Assembly (NCBI RefSeq): GCF_018129405.1
Contig: NZ_JAFCLP010000006.1
Span: 279,683-343,682 of the forward strand
Source of the DNA: Bradyrhizobium iriomotense
GTDB lineage: Bacteria; Pseudomonadota; Alphaproteobacteria; Rhizobiales; Xanthobacteraceae
Reading direction: 5' to 3'
Length of the DNA stretch: 64,000 nt
Part shown: piece after piece, positions 42,853-51,978 of the stretch
Numbering within the stretch: position 1 is the stretch's first letter
Layout of the letters: each line of letters opens with the position of its first letter
Notes under the pieces: generated by a model
Told to the model about the DNA's origin: nothing
Seen by the model: only the letters and a program-made list of their open reading frames with translations
Databases searched by the model: none
Translations under genes and position numbers: made by a program

Positions 42853-44094
42853 TCAAGCCGTCCGTGCCCCCTGCCGATACAGCAGGGCCAGCAGCGTCAG
42901 CAGCACGGCGGCCGACAGCCCGAGCGACCAGTGGATGCCGATCGCCGCGCCGAACACACCGACGGTGATGCCGCTGAAGGCCCGCATGCCGAGGCCGGCC
43001 ATGTTGTAGAGACCGACGACGCGGCCGCGGATGTCATGCGGCGCGTTCAGCTGCACCAGGGCCTGCGCCATGGTGTTGAAGGACAGCTCGAAGAAGCCCG
43101 CGAAGAACAGCAGCACGATCGCGATTGGATAGATGCGCATGGCGGCGAAGCCGAGCAGCGCCACGCTCCAGAGCATCGCGAGCGTGATCGCGGTGCGCGG
43201 CGTGCCCTTCAGCCGTCCCCAGGATTCCAGCGCGATGCCGGCCAGCAGCGCGCCGGCCGCATCCGCCGCGAGCAGCACGCTGTAGGACACGCCCGGATCG
43301 CCATGGCCGAGATCGCCGGCAAAGCCTGGCATCTGGGCGTGATAGGCATTGCCGATCATGAACGAGGTGAGGCCGGCGAGCCACGTCATTGCCGTCAGCA
43401 CCGGCTGCTTGCCGATGGCGCGGATAGTGAGCACGATGTCGGCAAGGCCCCGTACGGCGAAGCGTCGCGCAGCCAGGCTCTTGTCCCGCACCGGCGCCCA
43501 GAACAGCCAGAGCAGCATCGGCAGATAGACCAACGTGTTGAAGATGATGCCGTGCGAGGGGCCGAGCGTCAGCATGATGATCCCGCCGACAGCCGGTCCG
43601 ACCAGGATGCCGAGATAGCGCGCCATCGCGTTCAGCCGCACCGCGCTCGGCAGATCGGCGGGACCGACGAGGTCGTAGAGCAGCAGCTGGTTCGGCGTCT
43701 GCCACAGCACGCCGGCGCAGCCATGGATCACCAGCAGCAGCATCGCATGCCACATCTGGATGGTGTCGGTGAGAAAGAAGAAGCCCCATCCGGCCGAGGC
43801 GGCAATGAACAGCAGCATGCCGCACTGGATGATGCGGCGCGGGTCGACCCGGTCGGCCAGCCCGCCGACCGCGACGGAGAACAAGAGGAACGGCAGCCAG
43901 TGCGACAGCACGGCAAAACCGCCCAGCGTCGGCGAATGGAATTTCTGGAACACCACCCAATAGCTGATCACATGCTCGATATTGTCGGCCATCATCGCCA
44001 GCACGTAGGCCGTGAACTGGAGACGATACGGCACGGACCTCATCGCCGCGAACGAGCCGGACGCGACCACGGGATTTTGGGGAAGGGGGTTCAA
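42853..44094 (-). CDS. MFS transporter
   Basis: A 413-residue major facilitator with about twelve membrane segments. The conserved loop between segments 2 and 3 reads GGLADRVDPRRI (G-x-x-D-R-x-x-R). QTPNQLLLYDLVGPADLPSA and NTMAQALVQLNAPHDIRGR resemble the MFS_3 (enterobactin exporter-like) group. An efflux role is likely and its substrate is unknown. ATG 44094 is used. Confidence 0.88.
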   Translation of the reverse strand: MNPLPQNPVVASGSFAAMRSVPYRLQFTAYVLAMMADNIEHVISYWVVFQKFHSPTLGGFAVLSHWLPFLLFSVAVGGLADRVDPRRIIQCGMLLFIAASAGWGFFFLTDTIQMWHAMLLLVIHGCAGVLWQTPNQLLLYDLVGPADLPSAVRLNAMARYLGILVGPAVGGIIMLTLGPSHGIIFNTLVYLPMLLWLFWAPVRDKSLAARRFAVRGLADIVLTIRAIGKQPVLTAMTWLAGLTSFMIGNAYHAQMPGFAGDLGHGDPGVSYSVLLAADAAGALLAGIALESWGRLKGTPRTAITLAMLWSVALLGFAAMRIYPIAIVLLFFAGFFELSFNTMAQALVQLNAPHDIRGRVVGLYNMAGLGMRAFSGITVGVFGAAIGIHWSLGLSAAVLLTLLALLYRQGARTA

Positions 44095-44167
44095 GCGGGC
44101 ACCAGGGTGGGACTGTTCGGGCCATACACGTTCGCTGTCCCGTGCTCAAGACACTTGGGTGTGTCCC

Positions 44168-44237
44168 GTAGCCCGGATGAGCGAAGCGATATCCGGGGCC
44201 ACTGTTCCCCGCATGTCGCTACGCTCATGCGGGCTAC
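44168..44237. repeat. GTAGCCCGG-family palindromic repeat (copy 1)
   Basis: Starts GTAGCCCGGATGAGCG and ends CGCTCATGCGGGCTAC, an imperfect inverted repeat. Related copies are at 44746, 61668 and 63740. Copy 2 lies on the other side of the GNAT gene, in the same direction. Confidence 0.8.
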
Positions 44238-44247
44238 GAACCGGATC

Positions 44248-44727
44248 CTACCCGAGCGACTTCACGTAAACCGCATACGGCACGCCCAAAATATCCGGCG
44301 CCTCTCCAATCCTCACAAATCCCATCCGCAGATACATCGGCAACGCGACGGTCATGATCGGCGTCGTGTGCAGGGCGATGACCGGGGACTGGTCGCGCTC
44401 GGCGCGGCGCAGGCATTCTTCGGTCAATTGCCCGCCGATGCCCTTGCCGCGCGCGAGGGGATCGACCACCAGCATGCGGATGACCGGCCAGGCCGGATCG
44501 AAGAACGCCGGCTTCGGCGCTTGCGCGCCAACATAGGCGACGGCGCCGATGATCTGGCCATCGTCTTCGGCAACGATGATCTCGCCGGTTTTGGCAAGCA
44601 GCGGCATCTTCGCGACGTGAGTCATGAACAGCGGCCAGTCGGAATAGTGCTGCTCGAACTGCGCGAAGGCCGCCAATGCGACACGGACGATCGCGTCGGC
44701 ATCCGCTGGTTGATAGTCACGTAGCAT
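44248..44727 (-). CDS. GNAT family N-acetyltransferase
   Basis: A 159-residue GNAT enzyme. The acetyl-CoA motif A reads VVDPLARGKGIGGQL (R-x-x-G-x-G). LPMYLRMGFVRIGE is motif B. The substrate is unknown. ATG 44727 has GAGG 8 nt upstream; ATGs at 44733 and 44736 add up to three residues. The gene is bracketed by two copies of the GTAGCCCGG repeat. Confidence 0.9.
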   Translation of the reverse strand: MLRDYQPADADAIVRVALAAFAQFEQHYSDWPLFMTHVAKMPLLAKTGEIIVAEDDGQIIGAVAYVGAQAPKPAFFDPAWPVIRMLVVDPLARGKGIGGQLTEECLRRAERDQSPVIALHTTPIMTVALPMYLRMGFVRIGEAPDILGVPYAVYVKSLG

Positions 44728-44745
44728 TGGCATCATCCTCGATCC

Positions 44746-44833
44746 GTAGCCCGGATGGAGCGCAGCGAAATCCGGGGCCGTATCGCCGTGGATGGACTTT
44801 TTCCCGGATTACGCTCCGCTCCATCCGGGCTAC
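44746..44833. repeat. GTAGCCCGG-family palindromic repeat (copy 2)
   Basis: Starts GTAGCCCGGATGGAGCGC and ends GCGCTCCATCC-type arms followed by GGGCTAC. It is an inverted repeat like copy 1 and lies upstream of the GNAT gene. Confidence 0.8.
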
Positions 44834-44927
44834 GAGACTGTCCGCTTGGCACGATCGCCCATCTCACATACGCTTCGCCTCAGCCCGCATCACCAACCAT
44901 AACAAAGCGGGCACCGAGGAAACAGCC

Positions 44928-46079
44928 ATGCAACAAATCCGCGTCTGCACCCACGCAGGGCCGGGCTCGGAGCCCGTCATCCGCACCGTGCCGTGGCCGA
45001 AGGTCGGTCGCAAGGCCGCGCTGATCAAGGTCGGCGCCTGCGGGGTCTGCGGCACCGACCTGCATATCCTCAAGGGACACTGGCCGAAGCCGCTGCCCTG
45101 GCCGTTCACGCTCGGTCACGAGCTCGGCGGCATCATCGTCGAATGCGGCGACGAGTTCACCGAGGATTTCATGAGCAAGCCGCTCAGCGTCGGCTCGAAA
45201 GTGATGATCCCGCCGCTGATGCCGTGCGGGCGCTGCTACTACTGCATCCATTATCCGCAGACGGCGAACAAGTGCCTGACGCCGGTCTATTACGGCCGCT
45301 ATCTCGGCTTCGACAAGGCACCGCACATGTGGGGCGGCTGGGCCGAATATGTCTATGTCGATCTCGACATGCTGCCGGGCACCAAGATCTACAAGCTGCC
45401 CGACGACATGTCGCTGCGCCTCGGCGCGCTGTCTGAGCCGCTGACCTCCTGCATCCGCGCCTTCAACCGCGCGACCCGGGCCGGTGGTTTTTCCTGGGGC
45501 GATACGGTGGTGATCCAGGGTTCGGGCCCGATCGGCATTCTCGCGGTCGCCGCCGCAAAGGAGATGGGCGCAGGGCGCGTGATCTGCGTCGGCGCGCCGG
45601 AAGAGCCGCGGCTCAAGCTCGCGCGCGAGTTCGGCGCGGAGGCGACGGTGAACATCGAAGAGCTCAAATCGCCGCAGGAGCGCATCGATCGCGTGCGCAA
45701 AATCGTCGGCGGCTTCGGCGCCGATCTCGTGATGGATTGCTCGGGCCATCCCACGGCCGGCCCCGAAGGCATCGAGATGCTGCGCGACGGCGGTACCTAT
45801 GTCGAGATGGGCCAGTTCACCGACGCCGGCTCGATCGACACGTCATGGCACCGCATCTGCACCAAGGATCTCAACGTGCTGGGATCCTGGGGCTTCACCG
45901 GCAACGATCTGCCGCTCGGCGTCGACATGCTCTACCGCACGCGTGACAAATATCCGTGGCTGAAGATGCAGACGATCTATCCGTTCACCGAAGAGGGCGT
46001 CGCCCAGGCGGTGAAGGACGCGATGGCGATGAAGACGGTGAAGTCGACCATTATACCGTGGCCGGAGCTGGTGGACTAG
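44928..46079 (+). CDS. Zinc-dependent alcohol dehydrogenase (MDR family)
   Basis: A 383-residue medium-chain dehydrogenase. The catalytic zinc set is VCGTDLH and TLGHELGG. A structural-zinc-like cluster CGRCYYCIHY with a later cysteine (TANKC) is present. The Rossmann fold is VIQGSGPIGILAVAAAKEMG, and CSGHPTA is conserved downstream. It oxidises an alcohol or polyol with NAD(P)+. ATG 44928 has GAGG upstream. The VOC gene follows 5 bp later, so the two may be cotranscribed. Confidence 0.92.
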   Translation: MQQIRVCTHAGPGSEPVIRTVPWPKVGRKAALIKVGACGVCGTDLHILKGHWPKPLPWPFTLGHELGGIIVECGDEFTEDFMSKPLSVGSKVMIPPLMPCGRCYYCIHYPQTANKCLTPVYYGRYLGFDKAPHMWGGWAEYVYVDLDMLPGTKIYKLPDDMSLRLGALSEPLTSCIRAFNRATRAGGFSWGDTVVIQGSGPIGILAVAAAKEMGAGRVICVGAPEEPRLKLAREFGAEATVNIEELKSPQERIDRVRKIVGGFGADLVMDCSGHPTAGPEGIEMLRDGGTYVEMGQFTDAGSIDTSWHRICTKDLNVLGSWGFTGNDLPLGVDMLYRTRDKYPWLKMQTIYPFTEEGVAQAVKDAMAMKTVKSTIIPWPELVD

Positions 46080-46084
46080 CTGTG

Positions 46085-46498
46085 ATGGACGAGAAGCCAA
46101 GCAAATCCCGCTCACCCTTCCGCGCCATCCGTGCGGTCGACTACACCGTGATCTTCGTGCGCGACATGGCCGCGATGCGGCGCTTCTACGAGGACGTGCT
46201 CGCCTTTCCGCTCTCGCGCGAGCTCTCGCCGAACTGGATCGAGTACGCCCTGGGCAGCAATACGCTGGCTCTGGCAAGTCCGAGCCGGACCGCGACTGAC
46301 CCGCCGACACCGGCGGGCAGCGCCTCGCTGCAACTGGCTTTCAAGGTCTCCGCGGCCGAGGTCGATCAATGCGCCGACGAACTCGTGCGGCAGGGCGTGG
46401 CGCTGCTCTCGCCGCCCACGGACCAGCCCTTCGGACATCGCACGCTGTTCTTTCGCGATCCTGACGGCAATCTTCTGGAGGTCTATGCCGAAATCTGA
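46085..46498 (+). CDS. VOC (glyoxalase/dioxygenase) family protein
   Basis: A 137-residue protein of the vicinal oxygen chelate fold. Two beta-alpha-beta-beta-beta halves are visible: YTVIFVRDMAAMRRFYEDVL and, later, FGHRTLFFRDPDGNLLEVYA. The Glu in LLEVY is the usual metal ligand. It follows the alcohol dehydrogenase by 5 bp. ATG 46085 or GTG 46082 is the start. Confidence 0.88.
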   Translation: MDEKPSKSRSPFRAIRAVDYTVIFVRDMAAMRRFYEDVLAFPLSRELSPNWIEYALGSNTLALASPSRTATDPPTPAGSASLQLAFKVSAAEVDQCADELVRQGVALLSPPTDQPFGHRTLFFRDPDGNLLEVYAEI

Positions 46499-46512
46499 GC
46501 GCGCAGGGCGAC

Positions 46513-46677
46513 TTCACCCTCTCCCCTTGCGGGCCCCTTGCGGGAGAGGGTGGCTCGCCGCAAAGCGGCGAGACGGGTGAGGGGTATCTCTCCGCGAGTC
46601 CTATTCGCATTTGAATACGAGGAGAGATACCCCTCATCCGGCGCTTCGCGCCACCTTCTCCCGCAAGGGGAGAAGGA
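46513..46677. repeat. Long imperfect inverted repeat, CCCTCTCCCC family
   Basis: CTCTCCCCTTGCGGG near 46520 is matched by CCCGCAAGGGGAGAAGG near 46670, with GGGTATCTCTC and GAGAGATACCCC as inner arms around TTCGCATTTGAA. This is a very long potential cruciform. Such elements are, from memory, common in Bradyrhizobium. It lies between the VOC gene and the gene at 46786. Confidence 0.75.
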
Positions 46678-46785
46678 AAGACGCACAACGGCCGCCCAAA
46701 AAGTTCCACCAGGAATCCGCAAGTTATTCACGCCTGGGTGAAACTTAAGTCCCAGTTCCGGCTTTCAGTTCGCGGGAGAGGTATC

Positions 46786-47298
46786 GTGAAGCGAATCCTG
46801 AAACCCGTCACTTATATCCTGGCTGCGATCTACTTCCTGGTGGATGCGGTCTTCATGGCCGTGGCAAGGCCCATCGCGCGCTGGATCGGGCGGCATTTCG
46901 AATTCAGGCGGTTGCGCGCCTGGATCAGGGCGCTTCCGCCTTATCCGTCACTCGCCCTGTTTTCCGTGCCCGTCATCATTCTGGAGCCGATAAAGCCGGT
47001 CGCAGCCTACCTCGCTGCAACCGGTCAGGTCGTGGGCGGTGCGGCGACTTTCATCATCGGCGAGCTGCTCAAGCTCGTGCTGGTGGAGCGCCTGTTCCAT
47101 CTCACGCGCGACAAGCTGATGCGAATTCCGGCATTCGCCTGGGCGTACGGCAAATTCACCGAGATGAAAGCGTGGCTGCAGGCAACCGAAGCCTGGCGGG
47201 CCATTCGGGCCCTGGCCCACGCGGCCAAGGACAGTGTTGCGCGGGCAAGAGCCAAGCTGGTCGCCAGCTTCAGCCGGCTCGCGATCTCCAGGGACTAG
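46786..47298 (+). CDS. Hypothetical membrane protein
   Basis: A 170-residue protein. The N-terminal half has two membrane segments (YILAAIYFLVDAVFMAVARP, ALFSVPVIILEPIKPVAAYL). The second half is a basic amphipathic helix-rich tail. GTG 46786 has GGGAGAGG about 5 nt upstream and is preferred to a GTG at 46738. No family is recognised. Confidence 0.7.
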   Translation: MKRILKPVTYILAAIYFLVDAVFMAVARPIARWIGRHFEFRRLRAWIRALPPYPSLALFSVPVIILEPIKPVAAYLAATGQVVGGAATFIIGELLKLVLVERLFHLTRDKLMRIPAFAWAYGKFTEMKAWLQATEAWRAIRALAHAAKDSVARARAKLVASFSRLAISRD

Positions 47299-47321
47299 GC
47301 CCGCGCCGGGCGAGTTGCCCT

Positions 47322-47675
47322 CTATGCGAGCTTGCGCGCAGCGGCGGTGGCCTTGTCTCCCGTATTCGGCGTGCCGGTCGGCTCGATCAGCATCAGATGA
47401 ACCTCCTCGCGCGCCACCGGGCGATGCTCGACGCCCTTGGGCACGACATAGAGCTCGCCCGGGCCGAGCGTCACCGTGCGATCGCGCAGTTCGATGTCGA
47501 GACTGCCCTTCAGGACCAGAAAGAAATCGTCGGTGTCATCGTGCTTGTGCCAGGTGAACTCGCCCTTCACCTTCACCACCATCACGTCGCAATCGTTGAA
47601 GGTCGTGACCGTGCGCGGCGACCAATAATCCCCAAAGGTCGCGAGCTTGTCGGCAAGCGATATGCTGTCGGTCAT
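47322..47675 (-). CDS. Cupin-domain protein
   Basis: A 117-residue small cupin. The first cupin motif is WHKHDDTDDFFLVLKG (two His and an acidic residue as metal ligands) and the second PGELYVVPKGVEHRPVA. Single-domain cupins bind metal and small ligands in the cytoplasm. The function is unknown. It is convergent with the gene at 46786. Confidence 0.9.
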   Translation of the reverse strand: MTDSISLADKLATFGDYWSPRTVTTFNDCDVMVVKVKGEFTWHKHDDTDDFFLVLKGSLDIELRDRTVTLGPGELYVVPKGVEHRPVAREEVHLMLIEPTGTPNTGDKATAAARKLA

Positions 47676-47749
47676 ATTTCACTCAGTTTTGTTTTCAGTG
47701 AGGCACGATTTGGGATCGAATCTCCGACGCGACAAGGGCTCGCATCCAG

Positions 47750-48250
47750 TCAATCGCTTTCCTTCACCACCCTCGCGCCCACCACCTTCGTGCCCTCGAT
47801 CTCCCGCACGATCCGTTCGTCCGGCCCCACGATCCCGAGATCGAACTCCCAATCCGGCGTGACGAGGGTCAGGCGCTGACCGGCGATCACGACCACCGTC
47901 ATGTCGTTGCGTTCGCCCTCCGCCGCCCATGCGCGGATGTCGCCGGCGTAGGGCTCCCTGCGCCAGGCGTTGGGAGAGCCCGGGTCGCAGCGGACTTCGA
48001 TGCCGTCCTCCGAGGTGGTCAGGACGAGCTTTGACCGGCTTGGCTTCCATCGTTCATCGAGGAGATCGTTGACCAGCCACAGGCAGGCGAAGTCCTCGCA
48101 TTCACCCGGCCGCGCGGCGTAGATCGCACAGCCGCGGCCGGGTCTGCAGTGCCGGCACCAGCTGTTCGCCGGCTTGGCCAGCGCCTCGATGGCCATCACT
48201 TTGCAGCAGAGCGTGCAGTCGCCGCAGGTGCGTTTGACGGAGGACGTCAC
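47750..48250 (-). CDS. Cysteine-cluster protein (YkgJ-like)
   Basis: A 166-residue protein. The N-terminal region has CGDCTLCCKVMA, CRHCRPGRGCAIYAARP and CEDFACLW, a cysteine spacing resembling the YkgJ zinc/iron-chelating cluster family. GTG 48250 is used because upstream ATGs are out of frame. The function is unknown. Confidence 0.8.
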   Translation of the reverse strand: MTSSVKRTCGDCTLCCKVMAIEALAKPANSWCRHCRPGRGCAIYAARPGECEDFACLWLVNDLLDERWKPSRSKLVLTTSEDGIEVRCDPGSPNAWRREPYAGDIRAWAAEGERNDMTVVVIAGQRLTLVTPDWEFDLGIVGPDERIVREIEGTKVVGARVVKESD

Positions 48251-48498
48251 GGGGGCATTCCCATCAGATCCGGTCGGTCTCAGGTTAATAAAGGTAGCCA
48301 CAAAAATCCGCTGCAACCTTCAGGCGCGGGGCTCTCTCCGGAAAGCCATGCATCAAAGGCATGGTGATTTGGCAGCACTTGGCGTAAAGAGCCCCCAATC
48401 AAATCGCCAGCGTGCGGCCAGGCCCTTTGCCGCGCACGCCAGCTCAGGCCCGCCGGGTTCATCGTTCCGCGCCTGAATCAACCAAGGTTTCCCATCTC

Positions 48499-50442
48499 GT
48501 GTCTCTTCCGGCCCTGACCCCGCCGCTCGCCCGAGCTTTGGCCGAGCGGAACTATGAATCACTGACACCCGTCCAGCTCGCGGTGCTCGCCCACGAAGCC
48601 ACCAGCCGCGACCTGCTGGTGTCGGCCCAGACCGGCTCCGGCAAGACGGTCGCTTATGGATTGGCCATCGCGAAGAATCTGCTTGATGACGCCGAGCAGT
48701 TCGGACCCGCGGCCGCGCCGCTCGCCTTGATCGTGGCGCCGACCCGCGAGCTCGCACTGCAGGTTCAGCGCGAACTGGCCTGGTTGTATGGGCATGCAGG
48801 CGGGCGCGTCGTCTCCTGCGTCGGCGGCATGGATCCGCGGCGCGAGCAGCGCGAGCTGGCCGCCGGTGCGCACATCGTCGTCGGCACGCCCGGGCGGCTG
48901 TGCGATCATTTGCGGCGCGGTCGTCTCGATATCTCCGAACTTGCCGCCGTTGTGCTCGACGAGGCCGACGAGATGCTCAATCTCGGCTTTCGCGAGGACA
49001 TGGAATTCATCCTCGAGACCACGCCGGAGACGCGCCGCACCCTGCTGTTCTCGGCGACGTTTCCGCGCGGCATCGTCGCGCTGGCGAAGCAATATCAGCG
49101 CGACGCCTTCCGGATCGAGGTCGCCGGCGACGAGGGGGGTCATGCCGATATCGAGTATCGCGCGATCCGCATCGCGCCCGCCGACGTCGAGCATGCCGTC
49201 GTCAACGTCTTGCGCTTCTACGAGGCGCCGAGCGCGCTGGTGTTCTGCAGCACGCGCGACGCCGTCAGGCATTTGCAGGCAGCGCTCTTGGAGCGCGGCT
49301 TTGCCGTGGTGGCCCTGTCGGGCGAACTGACGCAGAACGAGCGGACGCTGGCGCTGCAGTCGCTGCGCGATGGGCGCGCCCGCGTCTGTGTCGCGACCGA
49401 CGTTGCCGCCCGCGGCATCGATCTGCCGAGCCTCGACCTCGTCATTCATGCCGATTTGCCCAACGACGCCGAAGTGATGCAGCATCGCTCGGGCCGCACC
49501 GGGCGCGCGGGCCGGAAGGGGACGAGCGTCCTGCTGGTGCCGCCCGCACGGCGGCGGCGCGCAGAGCTGCTGCTCAATCTCTCCGGGACCGACGCGGTCT
49601 GGGGCACGGCGCCGCAGGCGGACGAGATCCGCAAGCTCGATCACGAGCGCATGAAGGACGTGCTGTTCACCGAGGAGACGACTCCCGACGACCTGGCCTT
49701 GGCGCAGGCGCTATTGGCCGAGCGGTCGGCCGAGGACATCGCCGCGGCGCTCGCGCGGCTGTATCGCGCGCGGCTGCCGGCGCCCGAAGACATCATCGAT
49801 CCTGGCGAGCGGACCGCCCGGCCGCGCGACGAGCGTGGTCGTGACAGGTTTGAAGGCGGCGACGATCGTCCCGCCAAGCCGCGATCAAAGTCCGGAAAAG
49901 CGTCGTCGAAACACGCCATGGCGGAGGGCAGCGTCTGGTTCCGCGCCGCGATCGGACGGCGCAAGAATGCGGAGGCGCGCTGGCTGCTGCCGATGATCTG
50001 CCGCAGAGGCGGTATCGACAAGCGCGACATCGGTGCCATCAAGATCATGGACACCACCACCGAGTTCGAGATTTCCGAGCGGGTCGCGGAGTCCTTCGCC
50101 GCCAAGGTCAAGCGTCCGGACAAGGAGGACAGCATCCGCATCGAGCCGATGACGGATGCTCCGCAGCGGCACGAGCCTTCGGAGGAGCGATCACACGCGC
50201 CGCGGCGTGAGCGCGGCGAGCACGATCATCGTGAGCGTCGCGACGATCGCCCGCGCGACGCAGGTGGATTCAAGTCCCGCGACAAAGCTGACGGCGAGCG
50301 CAGGCCGAAATTCAACGATGGTTCTTCGTTCGGAAAGAAAAAGAAGCACAAGAACAAGCCAGGCCACGCAGAGCCTTCGGTCACGCCGTGGCCGGTGAAG
50401 GGCGCGCCGGGAAAGAAGCCGAAAAAGAAGCGTCGCGGCTGA
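48499..50442 (+). CDS. DEAD-box RNA helicase with DbpA-like RNA-binding domain
   Basis: A 647-residue helicase. Motifs are AQTGSGKT (I), PTRELALQ (Ia), LDEADEM (II), FSATF (III) and HRSGRTGRAG (VI). A DbpA-type RNA-binding domain lies at about residues 475-540 (GSVWFRAAIGRRKNAEARWL). The C-terminal ~100 residues are a highly charged disordered tail ending in a Lys-rich GKKPKKKRR. It probably acts in ribosome assembly or RNA unwinding. GTG 48499 is used. A strong palindrome follows. Confidence 0.92.
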   Translation: MSLPALTPPLARALAERNYESLTPVQLAVLAHEATSRDLLVSAQTGSGKTVAYGLAIAKNLLDDAEQFGPAAAPLALIVAPTRELALQVQRELAWLYGHAGGRVVSCVGGMDPRREQRELAAGAHIVVGTPGRLCDHLRRGRLDISELAAVVLDEADEMLNLGFREDMEFILETTPETRRTLLFSATFPRGIVALAKQYQRDAFRIEVAGDEGGHADIEYRAIRIAPADVEHAVVNVLRFYEAPSALVFCSTRDAVRHLQAALLERGFAVVALSGELTQNERTLALQSLRDGRARVCVATDVAARGIDLPSLDLVIHADLPNDAEVMQHRSGRTGRAGRKGTSVLLVPPARRRRAELLLNLSGTDAVWGTAPQADEIRKLDHERMKDVLFTEETTPDDLALAQALLAERSAEDIAAALARLYRARLPAPEDIIDPGERTARPRDERGRDRFEGGDDRPAKPRSKSGKASSKHAMAEGSVWFRAAIGRRKNAEARWLLPMICRRGGIDKRDIGAIKIMDTTTEFEISERVAESFAAKVKRPDKEDSIRIEPMTDAPQRHEPSEERSHAPRRERGEHDHRERRDDRPRDAGGFKSRDKADGERRPKFNDGSSFGKKKKHKNKPGHAEPSVTPWPVKGAPGKKPKKKRRG

Positions 50443-50462
50443 TCTTCAGTCTGAATCGAGCA

Positions 50463-50488
50463 ATGCCGCCGGATCGCTCCGGCGGCAT
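50463..50488. terminator. Strong hairpin between convergent genes
   Basis: ATGCCGCCGGA (50463-50473), TCGC loop, TCCGGCGGCAT (50478-50488). The stem is 11 bp and perfect. There is no T-run on either side, so a bidirectional attenuator or terminator is likely but not certain. Confidence 0.6.
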
Positions 50489-50511
50489 CGCGTTGGAAAT
50501 CAGGTGTGAGC

Positions 50512-50811
50512 TCAGCGGCCGCCGCCACCGCCACCACCACCTCCGCCGCCGCCGCCACCGCCGGCATCACGCAGCGCCGAATTGTAGCGCGGGTCGGTCT
50601 GCTTCATGTAAACGGGCGAGATATCGTGGGTGGGGCGAACGATGCGACGCGCGCCGCCCTGGTTCGGCAGCTCGACCAGGCCGGAACAGCCCTCGAAGAA
50701 GGCGAACTCGCAGCCATAGGTGCGATACTGCGTGGCGTTGGCGCTGGTCGCGCTGAACGCAGCCGTCGCAGCGAATGCAATCAAGGCAAGTTTCGACAAT
50801 GTGAGTTTCAT
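50512..50811 (-). CDS. Small exported protein with a poly-glycine tail
   Basis: A 99-residue protein with a signal peptide (LTLSKLALIAFAATAAFSAT). The mature part has two cysteines (YGCEFAFFEGCSG) and a helical stretch. The C-terminus is an uninterrupted run of about 15 glycines before a terminal Arg. ATG 50811 has GGAG 8 nt upstream. The function is unknown. Confidence 0.75.
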   Translation of the reverse strand: MKLTLSKLALIAFAATAAFSATSANATQYRTYGCEFAFFEGCSGLVELPNQGGARRIVRPTHDISPVYMKQTDPRYNSALRDAGGGGGGGGGGGGGGGR

Positions 50812-50938
50812 GGACATTCTCCAGTCTCGGTTCGGCGAGACCGGAACGGCCCGCACGGTTCTTCGACGGGAGCTGGCCGAAAGCGGTTCGAAGGCGCGGC
50901 TTCACGCCCGCGTGAGGCGGGATTGGCCGGCCGGGGCG

Positions 50939-51472
50939 TTACGTCGCAGCGAGGTCGCGGAGCATGTAGGTTGCGCCGTCGCCGTAGGATGCGAGCTTTG
51001 CGCGCAATTGCGTATCCGGCGGTACGGGGCGAAAGCCGGACCGCTCCCATAGCGGCCGCGTGGCATAGACCGAGACCAGCGCGAGCGCCGCGATGCCTGA
51101 CGCACGAGCCAACTTCTCGATATCGGCAACATAAGCGCGCGACGCGCCGCCGCGGAAATCGGGCAGCACGGCGACGTCGTGCACATAGATGCAATCCGCA
51201 TCGTCGGGGATCAGTTCGAGGAAGACATCAAGCAGCGGAATCCGGTGCTGCTTCCAGGGATGCGCGAGGCCGTAACCAACGATTTCGTCGTCCGCAATGA
51301 GCGCGCGGCAGCCATCGGGATAGAGCCGCATCTTTTCCGCGAACACCTCGGGGCGTTCCGGAAGATCGGGATGGATGCGTACTGCAATCGCGCTGATCGC
51401 GGGCAGGTCGGAGGCGCGCGCGGGACGCCAATGCGGCTTGCTCATGTCGGGCTGTCGTTCCGTCTCACTCAT
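50939..51472 (-). CDS. GNAT family N-acetyltransferase
   Basis: A 177-residue GNAT enzyme. The acetyl-CoA motif reads VLPDFRGGASRAYVADIEKL, a variant of R-x-x-G-x-G. ALVSVYATRPLWERSGFR is motif B. ATG 51472 is used; ATG 51445 is an alternative. The substrate is unknown. Confidence 0.88.
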   Translation of the reverse strand: MSETERQPDMSKPHWRPARASDLPAISAIAVRIHPDLPERPEVFAEKMRLYPDGCRALIADDEIVGYGLAHPWKQHRIPLLDVFLELIPDDADCIYVHDVAVLPDFRGGASRAYVADIEKLARASGIAALALVSVYATRPLWERSGFRPVPPDTQLRAKLASYGDGATYMLRDLAAT

Positions 51473-51591
51473 TCCAGTTTATTCCGCCGCGCCGGTGCGC
51501 GCAGCGAAAAATATCTTCGCCGCGCGCGTAGGAATACGACGCCTCGCGCGGCGTCCTACCCATGCAAGCCAATTGCATGACAGGAGACACC

Positions 51592-51978
51592 ATGACGTCC
51601 TCGATCCGCCTCGCACTCACGCTCGCCGTCTCGCTCGCGATCGTTCCCGCCGCGTTCGCCGCGCCGCCGACCAAGACCGGCAAGACCGACAAGGGCAACG
51701 TGCTCACCGACGTCAAGGGCATGACGCTCTACACCTTCGATAAGGATGCCGACGGCAAGTCGGCCTGCAACGGGCCGTGTGCGACGAACTGGCCGGTGCT
51801 GAAGGCCGAGGCGAGCGACGCCCCCGGCGACGGTTACACCATCATCACGCGCGACGACGGCTCCAGGCAATGGGCCTACAAGGGCAAGCCGCTCTACACC
51901 TTCGCCAAGGACCAGAAGCCGGGCGACATCATCGGCGACGGCTTCTTGAACGGTGCCTGGCATCTGGCGATGCCCTGA
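51592..51978 (+). CDS. Exported protein with lipoprotein_15/COG4315-type repeats
   Basis: A 128-residue protein with a signal peptide (LALTLAVSLAIVPAAFA). Two repeats are visible: LTDVKGMTLYTFDKDADGKS with CNGPCATNWPVL, and RQWAYKGKPLYTFAKDQKPG. These match the small 'secreted repeat' family found in many soil bacteria. ATG 51592 has GGAGA upstream. The function is unknown. Confidence 0.85.
   Translation: MTSSIRLALTLAVSLAIVPAAFAAPPTKTGKTDKGNVLTDVKGMTLYTFDKDADGKSACNGPCATNWPVLKAEASDAPGDGYTIITRDDGSRQWAYKGKPLYTFAKDQKPGDIIGDGFLNGAWHLAMP

Noticed and set aside
42814-44724. A 636-codon open frame on the plus strand
   Set aside because: It covers the MFS and GNAT genes in antisense and its product is mainly Arg, Gln, His and Glu.
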